From NCBI GenBank assembly GCA_001516125.1, contig LOEX01000119.1:1-37657 (forward strand): a stretch of 37,657 nt of DNA, given 5' to 3'. The position numbers and the translations under genes were made by a program. Positions 1-9,102 of the stretch are shown piece by piece (position 1 is the first letter of the stretch; the number at the start of each line of letters is the position of its first letter). Origin of the DNA: Sphingomonadales bacterium BRH_c42. Its GTDB lineage: Bacteria; Pseudomonadota; Alphaproteobacteria; Sphingomonadales; Sphingomonadaceae. The notes below the pieces were generated by a model, which saw only the letters and a program-made list of their open reading frames with translations, searched no databases and had not been told where the DNA came from.

Positions 1-1153
1 CCGGCTGATGGACGAGGCGGGCCAATCGCGCAGCCGCTATGTCCGCATCGCCGACCGCGCTGCGCGGCTTTACGCGCCTGCGGTCCATTCGCTGGCGGCG
101 CTGGCCTTTGCCGGATGGATGCTGACGGGCGCAGGCTGGCACCAATCGCTGGTGATCGCGATCGCGGTGCTGATCATCACCTGTCCCTGCGCGCTGGGGC
201 TGGCGGTCCCGGCGGCGCAAGTTGTGGCGAGCGGCGCGCTGATCAGGCGGGGTCTGCTGGTCAAGGACGGCAGCGCGCTCGAACGGCTGGCCGAGGTCGA
301 TATTGCGCTGTTCGACAAGACCGGCACACTGACGCTGGGTTCGCCGCAGCCCGATCTTTCCGCGCTCGATGACGATGCGCGCGCCGTGGCGCTGGGCCTG
401 GCGCAGAACAGCTGCCATCCATTCAGCCGGGGGCTCGTTGACAGCTTGCGCGACAGCGGGATCAAGCCCGAGCCGATCGACCATGTGCGCGAAGAAGGCG
501 GTAAAGGTCTCACGGGATTGTGGAACGGCACCGAAGTCGCGCTGGAACGCCCGGACGGGCAAAGCGCGGTTATGGCGGCGCAGCTTCGCATCGGCGGGCG
601 CTGCTGGACATTGCCGTTCAGCGCTCCGCTGCGCCAGGATGCACGTGAGGCGCTGGATCGCCTTGCAGCGCTGGGGATCGAAAGCCGTATCCTCTCGGGC
701 GATCGCAGCGATGCGGTGGGCGCCGTGGCCCGCGAGTTGGGCCTGTTCGCCCGCGCTGCCGCCAGCCCGCAGGACAAGCTGGCCGAACTCGACCGCCTGA
801 AGCAGCAGGGCCATTTTCCCCTGATGGTGGGCGATGGGCTCAACGATGGCCCCGCGCTCGCCGCTGCACATGCCTCGATCGCACCAGGAACCGCCAGTGA
901 CGTCAGCCAGCAGGCAGCCGACGCGGTGTTTATCGGCGAGCGACTGGTGCCGGTGGCGCTGGCGGTGCAGGTTGCGCGGCGCACGATGCAGATCGTGCGG
1001 CAGAATTTCGTGCTCGCCATCGGCTACAATGCGCTGGCGGTCCCGTTGGCGCTTCTGGGCCTCGTCACGCCGATGATCGCGGCAATCGCCATGTCGATGA
1101 GCTCGATCATCGTGGTCGGCAATTCGCTGCGATTGGCGAGAGCAGCGCGATGA
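1..1153 (+). CDS. ccoI: CcoI/FixI copper-translocating P1B-type ATPase, 3' part
   Basis: This is the C-terminal part of a P1B-type ATPase that supplies copper for cbb3-type cytochrome c oxidase assembly in the inner membrane. The frame is open to the left edge (codons CGG CTG precede the first ATG at position 8), so the start lies outside the window. Visible are the membrane CPC motif ([10 protein letters not shown]), the phosphorylation site DKTGTLT (Asp codon at 314-316), the hinge GDGLNDGPAL and two C-terminal membrane helices. Assignment to CcoI rather than CopA rests on the ccoS gene that follows directly: its ATG overlaps this stop codon (ATGA, 1150-1153). The metal-binding N-terminus is not visible. 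Confidence 0.88.
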   Translation, partial: RLMDEAGQSRSRYVRIADRAARLYAPAVHSLAALAFAGWMLTGAGWHQSLVIAIAVLIITCPCALGLAVPAAQVVASGALIRRGLLVKDGSALERLAEVDIALFDKTGTLTLGSPQPDLSALDDDARAVALGLAQNSCHPFSRGLVDSLRDSGIKPEPIDHVREEGGKGLTGLWNGTEVALERPDGQSAVMAAQLRIGGRCWTLPFSAPLRQDAREALDRLAALGIESRILSGDRSDAVGAVARELGLFARAAASPQDKLAELDRLKQQGHFPLMVGDGLNDGPALAAAHASIAPGTASDVSQQAADAVFIGERLVPVALAVQVARRTMQIVRQNFVLAIGYNALAVPLALLGLVTPMIAAIAMSMSSIIVVGNSLRLARAAR

Positions 1154-1299
1154 GCCTGCTCACCTTCCTCATTCCCATCGCGCTGGGCATGGGCGCGGCG
1201 GGGCTTGCCGCATTCTTCTGGGCGATGCGCAACGACCAGTTCGAGGATCTCGACGGCGCTGCAAACCGCATCCTGATCGACGAGGAAGACGAGGTATGA
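1150..1299 (+). CDS. ccoS: CcoS, cbb3-type cytochrome oxidase assembly protein
   Basis: A 49-residue protein with one N-terminal membrane helix (about residues 3-24), then the segment FFWAMRNDQFEDLDGAANRI typical of CcoS/FixS (single-helix protein with a conserved aromatic-x-Asp-Gln-Phe-Asp/Glu-Asp stretch) and an acidic tail. Members of this family are needed for maturation of the cbb3 oxidase, probably with CcoI. The start ATG overlaps the ccoI stop, and its own stop (TGA 1297-1299) overlaps the ATG of the next small gene, so the three are probably translated as a unit. Confidence 0.85.
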   Translation: MSLLTFLIPIALGMGAAGLAAFFWAMRNDQFEDLDGAANRILIDEEDEV

Positions 1300-1512
1300 A
1301 CGCATCGCTTTTCCCCATATTCGCACTGCTGCCGGTCATGCTCGGTCCGCTGCCACAGGATGATGGCGGGTCACTGCTGGTTGAACTGTGCGGAGGGGGC
1401 ACGCTGAAAATCGATCTGGGTCAGAACGAAGACGAACCCGCGCCGCCCTGCCGCACCAAGGGTTGCCACGCGGGGGAATGCCGCAAGGGCAACCTGGTGC
1501 GTTCCTCCGGCG

Positions 1513-1523
<11 letters not shown>
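1296..1523 (+). CDS. Small Cys-rich hypothetical protein coupled to ccoS
   Basis: This 75-residue protein starts in the ATGA overlap with ccoS. Its first ~20 residues are hydrophobic and could be a signal peptide or membrane anchor. The middle is acidic ([11 protein letters not shown]) and the end carries three cysteines and a histidine in a basic setting ([14 protein letters not shown]). I cannot assign it to a named family. Position and the Cys/His cluster suggest a link to copper handling or cbb3 assembly, which is inference only. Its 3' end overlaps the convergent copA 3' end by 11 bases (1513-1523). Confidence 0.7.
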
Positions 1524-3731
<2,208 letters not shown>

Positions 3732-3735
<4 letters not shown>

Positions 3736-4631
3736 GGCTTCACCTCGGAATCCAGCATTTCGCGGCAGGCGGCAGACAGCATTCCCGCCAGCGAAATCGC
3801 ATTGGTGGAATGCGGAATCGAGTCTGTCGTGACGACACGCGCAGCGCCCGCTGCGAGGATATCGGCATGGGCATTACCGGCAAAAACCGCGTGGATAACA
3901 AGGCAGACCGGTGGCCGGGCTCCGGCTGCCATCAGCCGCCCGATCGCCTGAATCAAGGTCCGTCCCGACGATGCGATATCGTCGAGGATCACAGGCGTTC
4001 CCGCCAGAAGCGCCTCGCTCCGCGGCACGCTGACCTCGACGTCGCGATCGCCGCTGCGGCGCTTCTCGAGAACTTCGAAGGGCCGGTCTGCCAGGTGGGC
4101 GACCTGCGCCACCCACTGCCTGCTTTCGCTGTCCGGGCCAAGCAGCACGGCATCGGGCACATTGGCAGCAATCCATTCGGCCAGCAAAGGTGCAGTTTCA
4201 ATGCGGCGGGCCGGTATCCTGAACAGGTCGCTCAGCGAATGGATCCGGTGCAGGTGCGGATCGGCGGTCACCAGCCAGTCGAAGCTTTCCTCGAGAAAGC
4301 AGGCGAACAGGCGCGCGCTGATCGCCTGTCCTGGTGAAAAGCGCCGGTCTTGCCGCATATAGGCGAGATATGGCGCGATCAGCCCGACGCTGCGCGCGCC
4401 CAGCTCCCTCGCCGTCTTCGCCGCAAATCGCAGTGGTAGCGCCCGTGGATCGGGATCGCTCAGCGAGGCAAGAATGGCAACATCCTGCCCGCCCAACCCA
4501 TCGGGCAGCGTGACCAGGCTCTCGCCATCGGGAAAGCGATGGATATCGATCGCCCCGGCCTGCCCGCCAGACAGGTCGGCGATGCGAACAGCCAAGGTGA
4601 AAACCTCTGGAAATGCCAGAATACGGATCAT
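3732..4631 (-). CDS. Ribose-phosphate pyrophosphokinase (PRPP synthetase) family protein
   Basis: A 299-residue protein. I chose the ATG at 4629-4631 because it overlaps the stop of the upstream phosphorylase (ATGA); an upstream extension of the frame to 4688 lies inside that gene. Family marks are the [14 protein letters not shown] segment, [10 protein letters not shown] (the metal/ATP region, DxHxxQ-like) and the PRPP-binding loop [12 protein letters not shown]. Canonical PRPP synthetase makes PRPP from ribose 5-phosphate and ATP. Next to a phosphorylase that may release ribose 1,5-bisphosphate or ribose 1-phosphate, its true substrate could differ. It is unlikely to be the housekeeping prs, given the accessory operon context. 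No obvious inactivating change was seen. Confidence 0.85.
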
Positions 4632-6139
4632 GGCGTATCGCCGATCTGGAGCGGCGATGGGCCGGACCGGGCATATTCCTGCGCCCACGAAAGTTCGCCT
4701 CGGGTTTCCGCGTAGATCTCGTACAGCGGCTGGCCGGTTTCGACCTTGTCGCCAATTCTTGCGAGCATGAGCACGCCGGCGCGCTTGCGTCCGGGCGCAC
4801 CGGCCAGCTTTGCGATCTTCGCAATGCGCCGGTTATCGATCGCTGTGATTACGCCGCTGACAGCCGCGACCTCGAAGGCACGATGCGGCGCAATCTGCGG
4901 TTCGCGAAACCCGCCCTGTGCCTCGCAGATCGCCAGGAACTTCGCCTCCGCCGCACCGCTGTCAAGAATACCATGCGCTATGTCGCGGCCATGGCCATGG
5001 TTGGCCTGCGCAAGGTTGAGCACGGCGCCGGCCAGATCGAGCGCCCTATCGCGCAAGTCCATGGGCGCACCGGAATCTCGCCGCAGCACGGCGAGCACGT
5101 CACGCGCCTCTAGTGCGGGGCCGATGCCGCGCCCCACCGGGGCCGATCCGTCGCTGACCAGCACGCGCAGGCCAATGCCCACCGCTTCGCCAACCGCCAG
5201 CAGCCGGTCGGAAAGCGCCTTCGCGGCCTCAGTGTTTCGGACCTTGGCGGTCGGGCCGACCGGCATGTCGATCAGCACATGGGTCGATCCGGCGGCAGCC
5301 TTCTTTGAAATTATGCTCGCGACGAGTTGCCCGTCGCTGTCGAAATCGAGCGGCCGCTCGACCCGGATCAGGAGATCGTCGGCAGGGCTCAGGTCGAGAC
5401 CGCCACCCCAAACGATGCAGCCGCCCTCGCTCTCGACGACGCGGCGCATGGCCGCGATATCGAGCGCAACCGGGGCCAGCACTTCCATCGTATCGGCAGT
5501 GCCGGCAGGCGAGGTGATGGCGCGGCTCGATGTCTTCGGGATCCGGTATCCGGCGGCAGCAACGATCGCCACCACAATCGGCGTGGTGCGGTTGCCAGGC
5601 AACCCGCCGACGCAGTGCTTGTCGAGCACCAGACCCTGCCCCCAATCCAGCGTCTTTCCCGCGCCCTGCATGGCGCGTGTCAACGCGATCGTTTCCGCCA
5701 GGTCGAGACGGTCCCCGGCGCATGCGGTAATGAAGGCGGCAAGGTCGAGGTCCGAGAGGCGGCGGGCGGTAATATCGCCGATGATCGCGCGGCAGGCTTC
5801 AAGATCGAGCCTGCCACCATAGACCTTGGCCCGGATGGCCGAGGCTGACGCCGGTGGTTCCGGGTGCGAGAACATTGCGATCTCGCCAGAACTGGCTCCC
5901 AGCAGATTCCATGCCGCATCGCTGAGCGCCGCTGTTTCAGGCGGCAACCAGTCCGCCCCGGTCACCACGTTGAGAGCTGCGATGATCGAGCGATTATCGA
6001 TTGAAATTCCAACCTGCGTGAGCGCCGAGAAACCCTCCGCCCGGCACAGGTGGCAATCTTCGCGCATGTAAACAACCGGTTGCCGGTAAGTATCGATACC
6101 GGCACGCACGACGGGAAGCGCCTGATAATCTCCAGTCAA
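4628..6139 (-). CDS. AMP phosphorylase / thymidine phosphorylase family protein
   Basis: A 503-residue protein of the nucleoside/nucleotide phosphorylase family, longer than E. coli DeoA and matching the archaeal AMP phosphorylase architecture, with an extra N-terminal domain (~85 residues). Recognisable are LDKHCVGGLPGNRTT (phosphate-binding loop; Cys where many relatives have Ser), PKTSSRAITSPAGTADT, the GGCIVWGGGLDLSPADD segment and VGPTAKV. AMP phosphorylases release the base from NMPs, giving ribose 1,5-bisphosphate; thymidine phosphorylase gives deoxyribose 1-phosphate. Which applies is not settled by sequence, but WGGGLDLSPADD favours the AMP phosphorylase type. The start is TTG, inside a TTGA overlap with the upstream gene stop (6136-6139). 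Translation is therefore probably coupled. Confidence 0.85.
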   Translation of the reverse strand: MTGDYQALPVVRAGIDTYRQPVVYMREDCHLCRAEGFSALTQVGISIDNRSIIAALNVVTGADWLPPETAALSDAAWNLLGASSGEIAMFSHPEPPASASAIRAKVYGGRLDLEACRAIIGDITARRLSDLDLAAFITACAGDRLDLAETIALTRAMQGAGKTLDWGQGLVLDKHCVGGLPGNRTTPIVVAIVAAAGYRIPKTSSRAITSPAGTADTMEVLAPVALDIAAMRRVVESEGGCIVWGGGLDLSPADDLLIRVERPLDFDSDGQLVASIISKKAAAGSTHVLIDMPVGPTAKVRNTEAAKALSDRLLAVGEAVGIGLRVLVSDGSAPVGRGIGPALEARDVLAVLRRDSGAPMDLRDRALDLAGAVLNLAQANHGHGRDIAHGILDSGAAEAKFLAICEAQGGFREPQIAPHRAFEVAAVSGVITAIDNRRIAKIAKLAGAPGRKRAGVLMLARIGDKVETGQPLYEIYAETRGELSWAQEYARSGPSPLQIGDTP

Positions 6140-7530
6140 ATCGGCCGCTCCAGACTGATACGCTCGAGATGTTCGGGCACGCGAACTCTCCAGCCAAGCT
6201 CGTGGTCGATGCGGAACCGCAGCGCATCGGCGCTGTCAGGCTCGCCGTGGGTGATATATGTCATTTCGGGCGGCTTTGCCTCACCCATCCACGCAAGCAA
6301 TTCATTGGCATCGGCATGGCCTGACATGCCCTCGAGCTGAACCACCTCGGCCCGGATTTCGACGTCCCGGCCAAACAGCCGCAAATGCCGCTCGCCTCTC
6401 GCCAGCACCGCGCCGCGCGTGCCGCCCGCCTGAAAACCGCTCAGGACGATCGCGTTTCTCGGGTCCGGCCCAAAGCTGGCGACGTGGTGCAACACGCGGC
6501 CACCGGCAAGCATGCCGCTAGCTGAAATGATGATCATCGGGCCGTTGCGGCGATTGAGTTCTTTCGATTCCTCGACCGTGCGCACCCGCTCCGCAAGATT
6601 GAACATCGCCATGCAGTCTTCACGGCTGACATGGTGCTCGTCGTGATGGTCGTGGTAGATATCGGTCGCGTCGGTGCCCATCGGAGAGTTGAGGTAAACG
6701 GGGATGTAGGGAATTTCGCCGCGCTCGCGGAGCCGTGCAATCTGCAGCATCAGGCCCTGGATACGGCCCACCGCGAAAGCGGGGATCACGATCACGCCGC
6801 CACGCCGGGCGACCCGGTTGATGATCTCGGCCAATTCGGCTTCGGCATCGGTATGCGGATGAGCCCGGTTTCCGTAAGTGGATTCGCAGACCAGAATGTC
6901 GGCACCCGTGAAAGGCCGGGGGCCGCGCATCAACGGATCGGTATTGCGGCCGACATCGCCGCTGAAATGCACTATCCGTCCGTTGACCGTTACCTGGATC
7001 TGCGCCGCTCCCAGCAGGTGCCCGGCAGGAATGAAACGAGCTGAAATGCCGCCGCCAAGTTCAAGCGGCCTGTCGAACGCGATGACCTCGAAATGTTCGA
7101 GCGCTGCCTCGGCATCTTCGAGCGTGTAAAGCGGTTTCGGTTCAGCGTGCCGCGAATAGCCCTTGCGCTGCGCATAGCGCGCTTCCTCTTCCTGCAGGTG
7201 CCCGCTGTCGGGGAGCAGCAAGCCGCACAGTTCGAATGTAGCCGGCGTACAGTATATCTTTCCGCGGAAGCCGTTCCTCACCAGTGCAGGCAAATAGCCC
7301 GAGTGATCGAGATGGGCATGCGTAAGCAACACGCAGTCGATCGATTTCGGGGGGACCGGAAACGGTTTCCAGTTGCGTTCCCTGAGCTGCTTGTAACCCT
7401 GGAACAGTCCGCAATCGACCAGGATGCGGCGCCCGTCGGCCTCGATCAGATAGCGTGACCCGGTGACGGTCCCGGTCGCACCGAGGAACCGGAGAGTGGG
7501 CCTGCCCGGCGTGCTCGTATTCGCTGCCAA
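6136..7530 (-). CDS. MBL-fold beta-CASP ribonuclease-like protein (YSH1/CPSF-73 type)
   Basis: A 464-residue metallo-beta-lactamase protein with a beta-CASP insert, the architecture of RNA-processing nucleases. It shows the HAHLDHSG zinc motif, the SGDVG metal ligand, CESTYGNRAH, beta-CASP segments (PAFAVGRIQGL, ISASGMLAGGRVLHH), the SGHAD motif and the final THGEPDSA histidine. All expected metal ligands appear present, so it is probably an active RNase; the substrate is unknown. The start is TTG (7528-7530), supported by a strong Shine-Dalgarno AAGGAGAG at 7537-7544 with a 6-base spacer. It is the first gene of the copA operon and is read from the CsoR-type operator region. The next gene overlaps its stop. 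Confidence 0.87.
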   Translation of the reverse strand: MAANTSTPGRPTLRFLGATGTVTGSRYLIEADGRRILVDCGLFQGYKQLRERNWKPFPVPPKSIDCVLLTHAHLDHSGYLPALVRNGFRGKIYCTPATFELCGLLLPDSGHLQEEEARYAQRKGYSRHAEPKPLYTLEDAEAALEHFEVIAFDRPLELGGGISARFIPAGHLLGAAQIQVTVNGRIVHFSGDVGRNTDPLMRGPRPFTGADILVCESTYGNRAHPHTDAEAELAEIINRVARRGGVIVIPAFAVGRIQGLMLQIARLRERGEIPYIPVYLNSPMGTDATDIYHDHHDEHHVSREDCMAMFNLAERVRTVEESKELNRRNGPMIIISASGMLAGGRVLHHVASFGPDPRNAIVLSGFQAGGTRGAVLARGERHLRLFGRDVEIRAEVVQLEGMSGHADANELLAWMGEAKPPEMTYITHGEPDSADALRFRIDHELGWRVRVPEHLERISLERPI

Positions 7531-7536
7531 GTCCGT

Positions 7537-7544
7537 CTCTCCTT
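7537..7544 (-). promoter_or_regulatory. Ribosome binding site that fixes a TTG start
   Basis: On the minus strand AAGGAGAG lies 6 bases before the TTG start of the beta-CASP nuclease gene. No ATG or GTG lies at a comparable distance, so the TTG is the most likely start. Confidence 0.75.
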
Positions 7545-7581
7545 CGTTCTGGCTGCCGCGCCGGTCAAATCACGTCGCGTG

Positions 7582-7615
7582 TTGCCATTGATACGTATGG
7601 GGGGTATAGTATCAA
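7582..7615. promoter_or_regulatory. Divergent promoter with CsoR/FrmR-type operator
   Basis: A perfect inverted repeat with 7-bp arms (TTGATAC at 7588-7594, GTATCAA at 7609-7615) encloses a 14-base core containing six G in a row (7599-7604). AT-flanked G-tract palindromes are the known operators of the CsoR/RcnR/FrmR repressor family. On the plus strand TTGCCA (7582-7587) and TATAGT (7605-7610), 17 bases apart, form a good sigma-70 promoter for csoR. On the minus strand TTGATA (7610-7615) with TATCAA (7588-7593) could serve the nuclease-phosphorylase-prs-copA operon. The operator overlaps both, so one repressor could close both directions. Confidence 0.8.
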
Positions 7616-7641
7616 CGACGTTCACACACAAGGGCTGCCGG

Positions 7642-7962
7642 ATGCAGCAATTCCTGGCCCCATATCGAAATGCTGGCATGACAGATCGAAAAAGCAACAA
7701 GTTCCACCGCGAGATTGCCCGATTGCGCCGGATCGAAGGCCAGGCGCGCGGCATCATCAGGATGATGGAGGAAGATCGTTATTGTATCGATATCCTCCAG
7801 CAACTTGCCGCGATGGAGGCGGCGTTGCGGGCCGCCCGGATGCGTGTGCTCAACATTCATGCCAGGACTTGCATCAATGACGCGATCGTCACAGGAAACA
7901 CGGACGAGCAGGCGGAAAAGGTATCCGAACTGATTGCCCTGATCGAGAAGATGGGGCGCTGA
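7642..7962 (+). CDS. csoR: CsoR-family Cu(I)-sensing transcriptional repressor
   Basis: A small all-helical DNA-binding protein of the CsoR/RcnR (DUF156) family. With the ATG at 7642 it has 106 residues; SD AAGGG at 7630-7634 (7-base spacer) supports this start, while an ATG at 7678 would give the more usual 94 residues. Its ligands C48, H73 and C77 are spaced Cys-x24-His-x3-Cys exactly as in Mycobacterium CsoR (C36, H61, C65), and Tyr47 precedes the first Cys as Tyr35 does there. This favours Cu(I) over Ni/Co (RcnR) or formaldehyde (FrmR). It probably represses itself and the divergent copA operon through the G6 operator, releasing when Cu(I) binds. Confidence 0.88.
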   Translation: MQQFLAPYRNAGMTDRKSNKFHREIARLRRIEGQARGIIRMMEEDRYCIDILQQLAAMEAALRAARMRVLNIHARTCINDAIVTGNTDEQAEKVSELIALIEKMGR

Positions 7963-7982
7963 CCGATGGACGAGAGGTGGAG

Positions 7983-8972
7983 ATGAGGCGGCACGACGGC
8001 AACCGTCCGACCATGGAAGACATCGCCCGCGAAGCGGGAGTCTCCACGATTACCGTTTCGCGGGCGCTGGCGGGGAATTCGCTGGTCAAGGCCGCCACGC
8101 GCGACCGGATTCGTGAAATCGCGGCGGCCAGGGGCTATCAGCTCAATGTCGCTGCGCGCAATTTGCGTTTGAAGAAAACCCGCACCATCGCCGTCGTCAT
8201 CGAAATGCTGCCGACCGAACAAAGGCCCATGAGCGATCCCTATCCGCTGGCGCTGCTGGGCGGGATCATCCAGGAACTGTCGACCGCGGGCTACAGCGCG
8301 ATGCTGTCCACCGCGGACAATTTCGTCCGTCAGCCGCCCAGCGTCGATGCGGTCATCCTGCTGGGACAGGGCGCACACGACGATGCCGTGAACAGTATCG
8401 AGCGTTGCAACCTGCCGCTGGTGATCTGGGGATCGGCACGCAACGACGAACGGCACACCATCGTCGGCAGCGACAATTTCGCGGGCGGCGCCATGGCGGC
8501 GCAGCGGTTCGCCGATCTGGGACGCAAACATGCGGTCTTCCTGGGCGATCCCGAGTACACCGAGGTATCGGACCGGCTCGACGGATTTCTCGCACGCTTT
8601 TGCTCCCACGGCGGAGAGCTTCTGGCGGCAATTCCTTGCGACTTCACGCTCGACGAAGGCGCGCGGGCGATGGAGGCCGCCCTCGACCGGCACGGCGACG
8701 CCATCGATGCAGTGTTCGGTGCGAGCGACAACATCGCGATGGGTGCAGCGCGCGTACTGGCGCGGCGGGGCATCCAGATCCCCGCACAGGTCAGCGTGAT
8801 CGGTTTTGACGATGCAGCCGCCGCCACGCTCTTCGTCCCCTCGCTTTCGACCATTCGCCAGAACTGGCACGAATCCGGCCGTCTGCTGGCGAGCAAGTCG
8901 CTGGCGCTTGCACAGGGTGAGCGAGTCGCGTCCGAAACGCTCCCCGTACAGATCGTCATCCGCCAAAGTTAA
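7983..8972 (+). CDS. LacI-family transcriptional regulator of the sugar locus
   Basis: A 329-residue regulator. The N-terminal helix-turn-helix (TMEDIAREAGVSTITVSRAL, about residues 10-29) and hinge region (NVAARNLR) are followed by a periplasmic-binding-protein-like sugar-sensing domain with the usual VIGFDD segment. The ATG at 7983 is preferred because GAGAGG (7972-7977) precedes it by 5 bases; a GTG at 7977 would add two residues. It starts only 20 bases after csoR and may be partly co-transcribed with it. The downstream operator and the GH65 gene indicate that it controls the alpha-glucoside genes. The effector is not known; a disaccharide or a sugar phosphate is plausible. Confidence 0.9.
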   Translation: MRRHDGNRPTMEDIAREAGVSTITVSRALAGNSLVKAATRDRIREIAAARGYQLNVAARNLRLKKTRTIAVVIEMLPTEQRPMSDPYPLALLGGIIQELSTAGYSAMLSTADNFVRQPPSVDAVILLGQGAHDDAVNSIERCNLPLVIWGSARNDERHTIVGSDNFAGGAMAAQRFADLGRKHAVFLGDPEYTEVSDRLDGFLARFCSHGGELLAAIPCDFTLDEGARAMEAALDRHGDAIDAVFGASDNIAMGAARVLARRGIQIPAQVSVIGFDDAAAATLFVPSLSTIRQNWHESGRLLASKSLALAQGERVASETLPVQIVIRQS

Positions 8973-9005
8973 ACATGCTATTCAGATAGTTATCGCTTAT
9001 CGAGA

Positions 9006-9052
9006 CAAAATGTTATCGTTGTCTTGACATCGATAACATTTTGCCGGATTTT
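9006..9052 (+). promoter_or_regulatory. Palindromic LacI-type operator with promoter
   Basis: Two perfectly complementary 13-base arms (CAAAATGTTATCG at 9006-9018 and CGATAACATTTTG at 9031-9043) are separated by 12 bases. The core ATGTTATCG/CGATAACAT resembles operators of LacI/GntR-type (GalR-LacI family) sugar regulators. The spacer holds a perfect -35 box TTGACA (9024-9029); the best -10 at 17-base spacing is the weak GATTTT (9047-9052). Two further TTATCG half sites lie just upstream (8990-8995, 8997-9002). Repressor bound to both arms would sit on both faces of the -35 element. Confidence 0.75.
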
Positions 9053-9090
9053 CCAACCTGCCGAAGGGCGCCGGATCACAGGTGCCCGCG

Positions 9091-9100
9091 GGAGGAGAGG
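9091..9100 (+). promoter_or_regulatory. Ribosome binding site before a TTG start
   Basis: GGAGGAGAGG stands 2 bases before TTG at 9103-9105, with its GGAGG core 7 bases away. The GTG at 9082 has no such signal in front, so the TTG start is preferred for the GH65 fusion gene. Confidence 0.7.
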
Positions 9101-9102
9101 AT

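Noticed and set aside
7857-8966. A 369-codon open frame antisense to the LacI-family gene
   Set aside because: The plus-strand regulator has a clear HTH and sugar-binding domain; the antisense frame has no family features.
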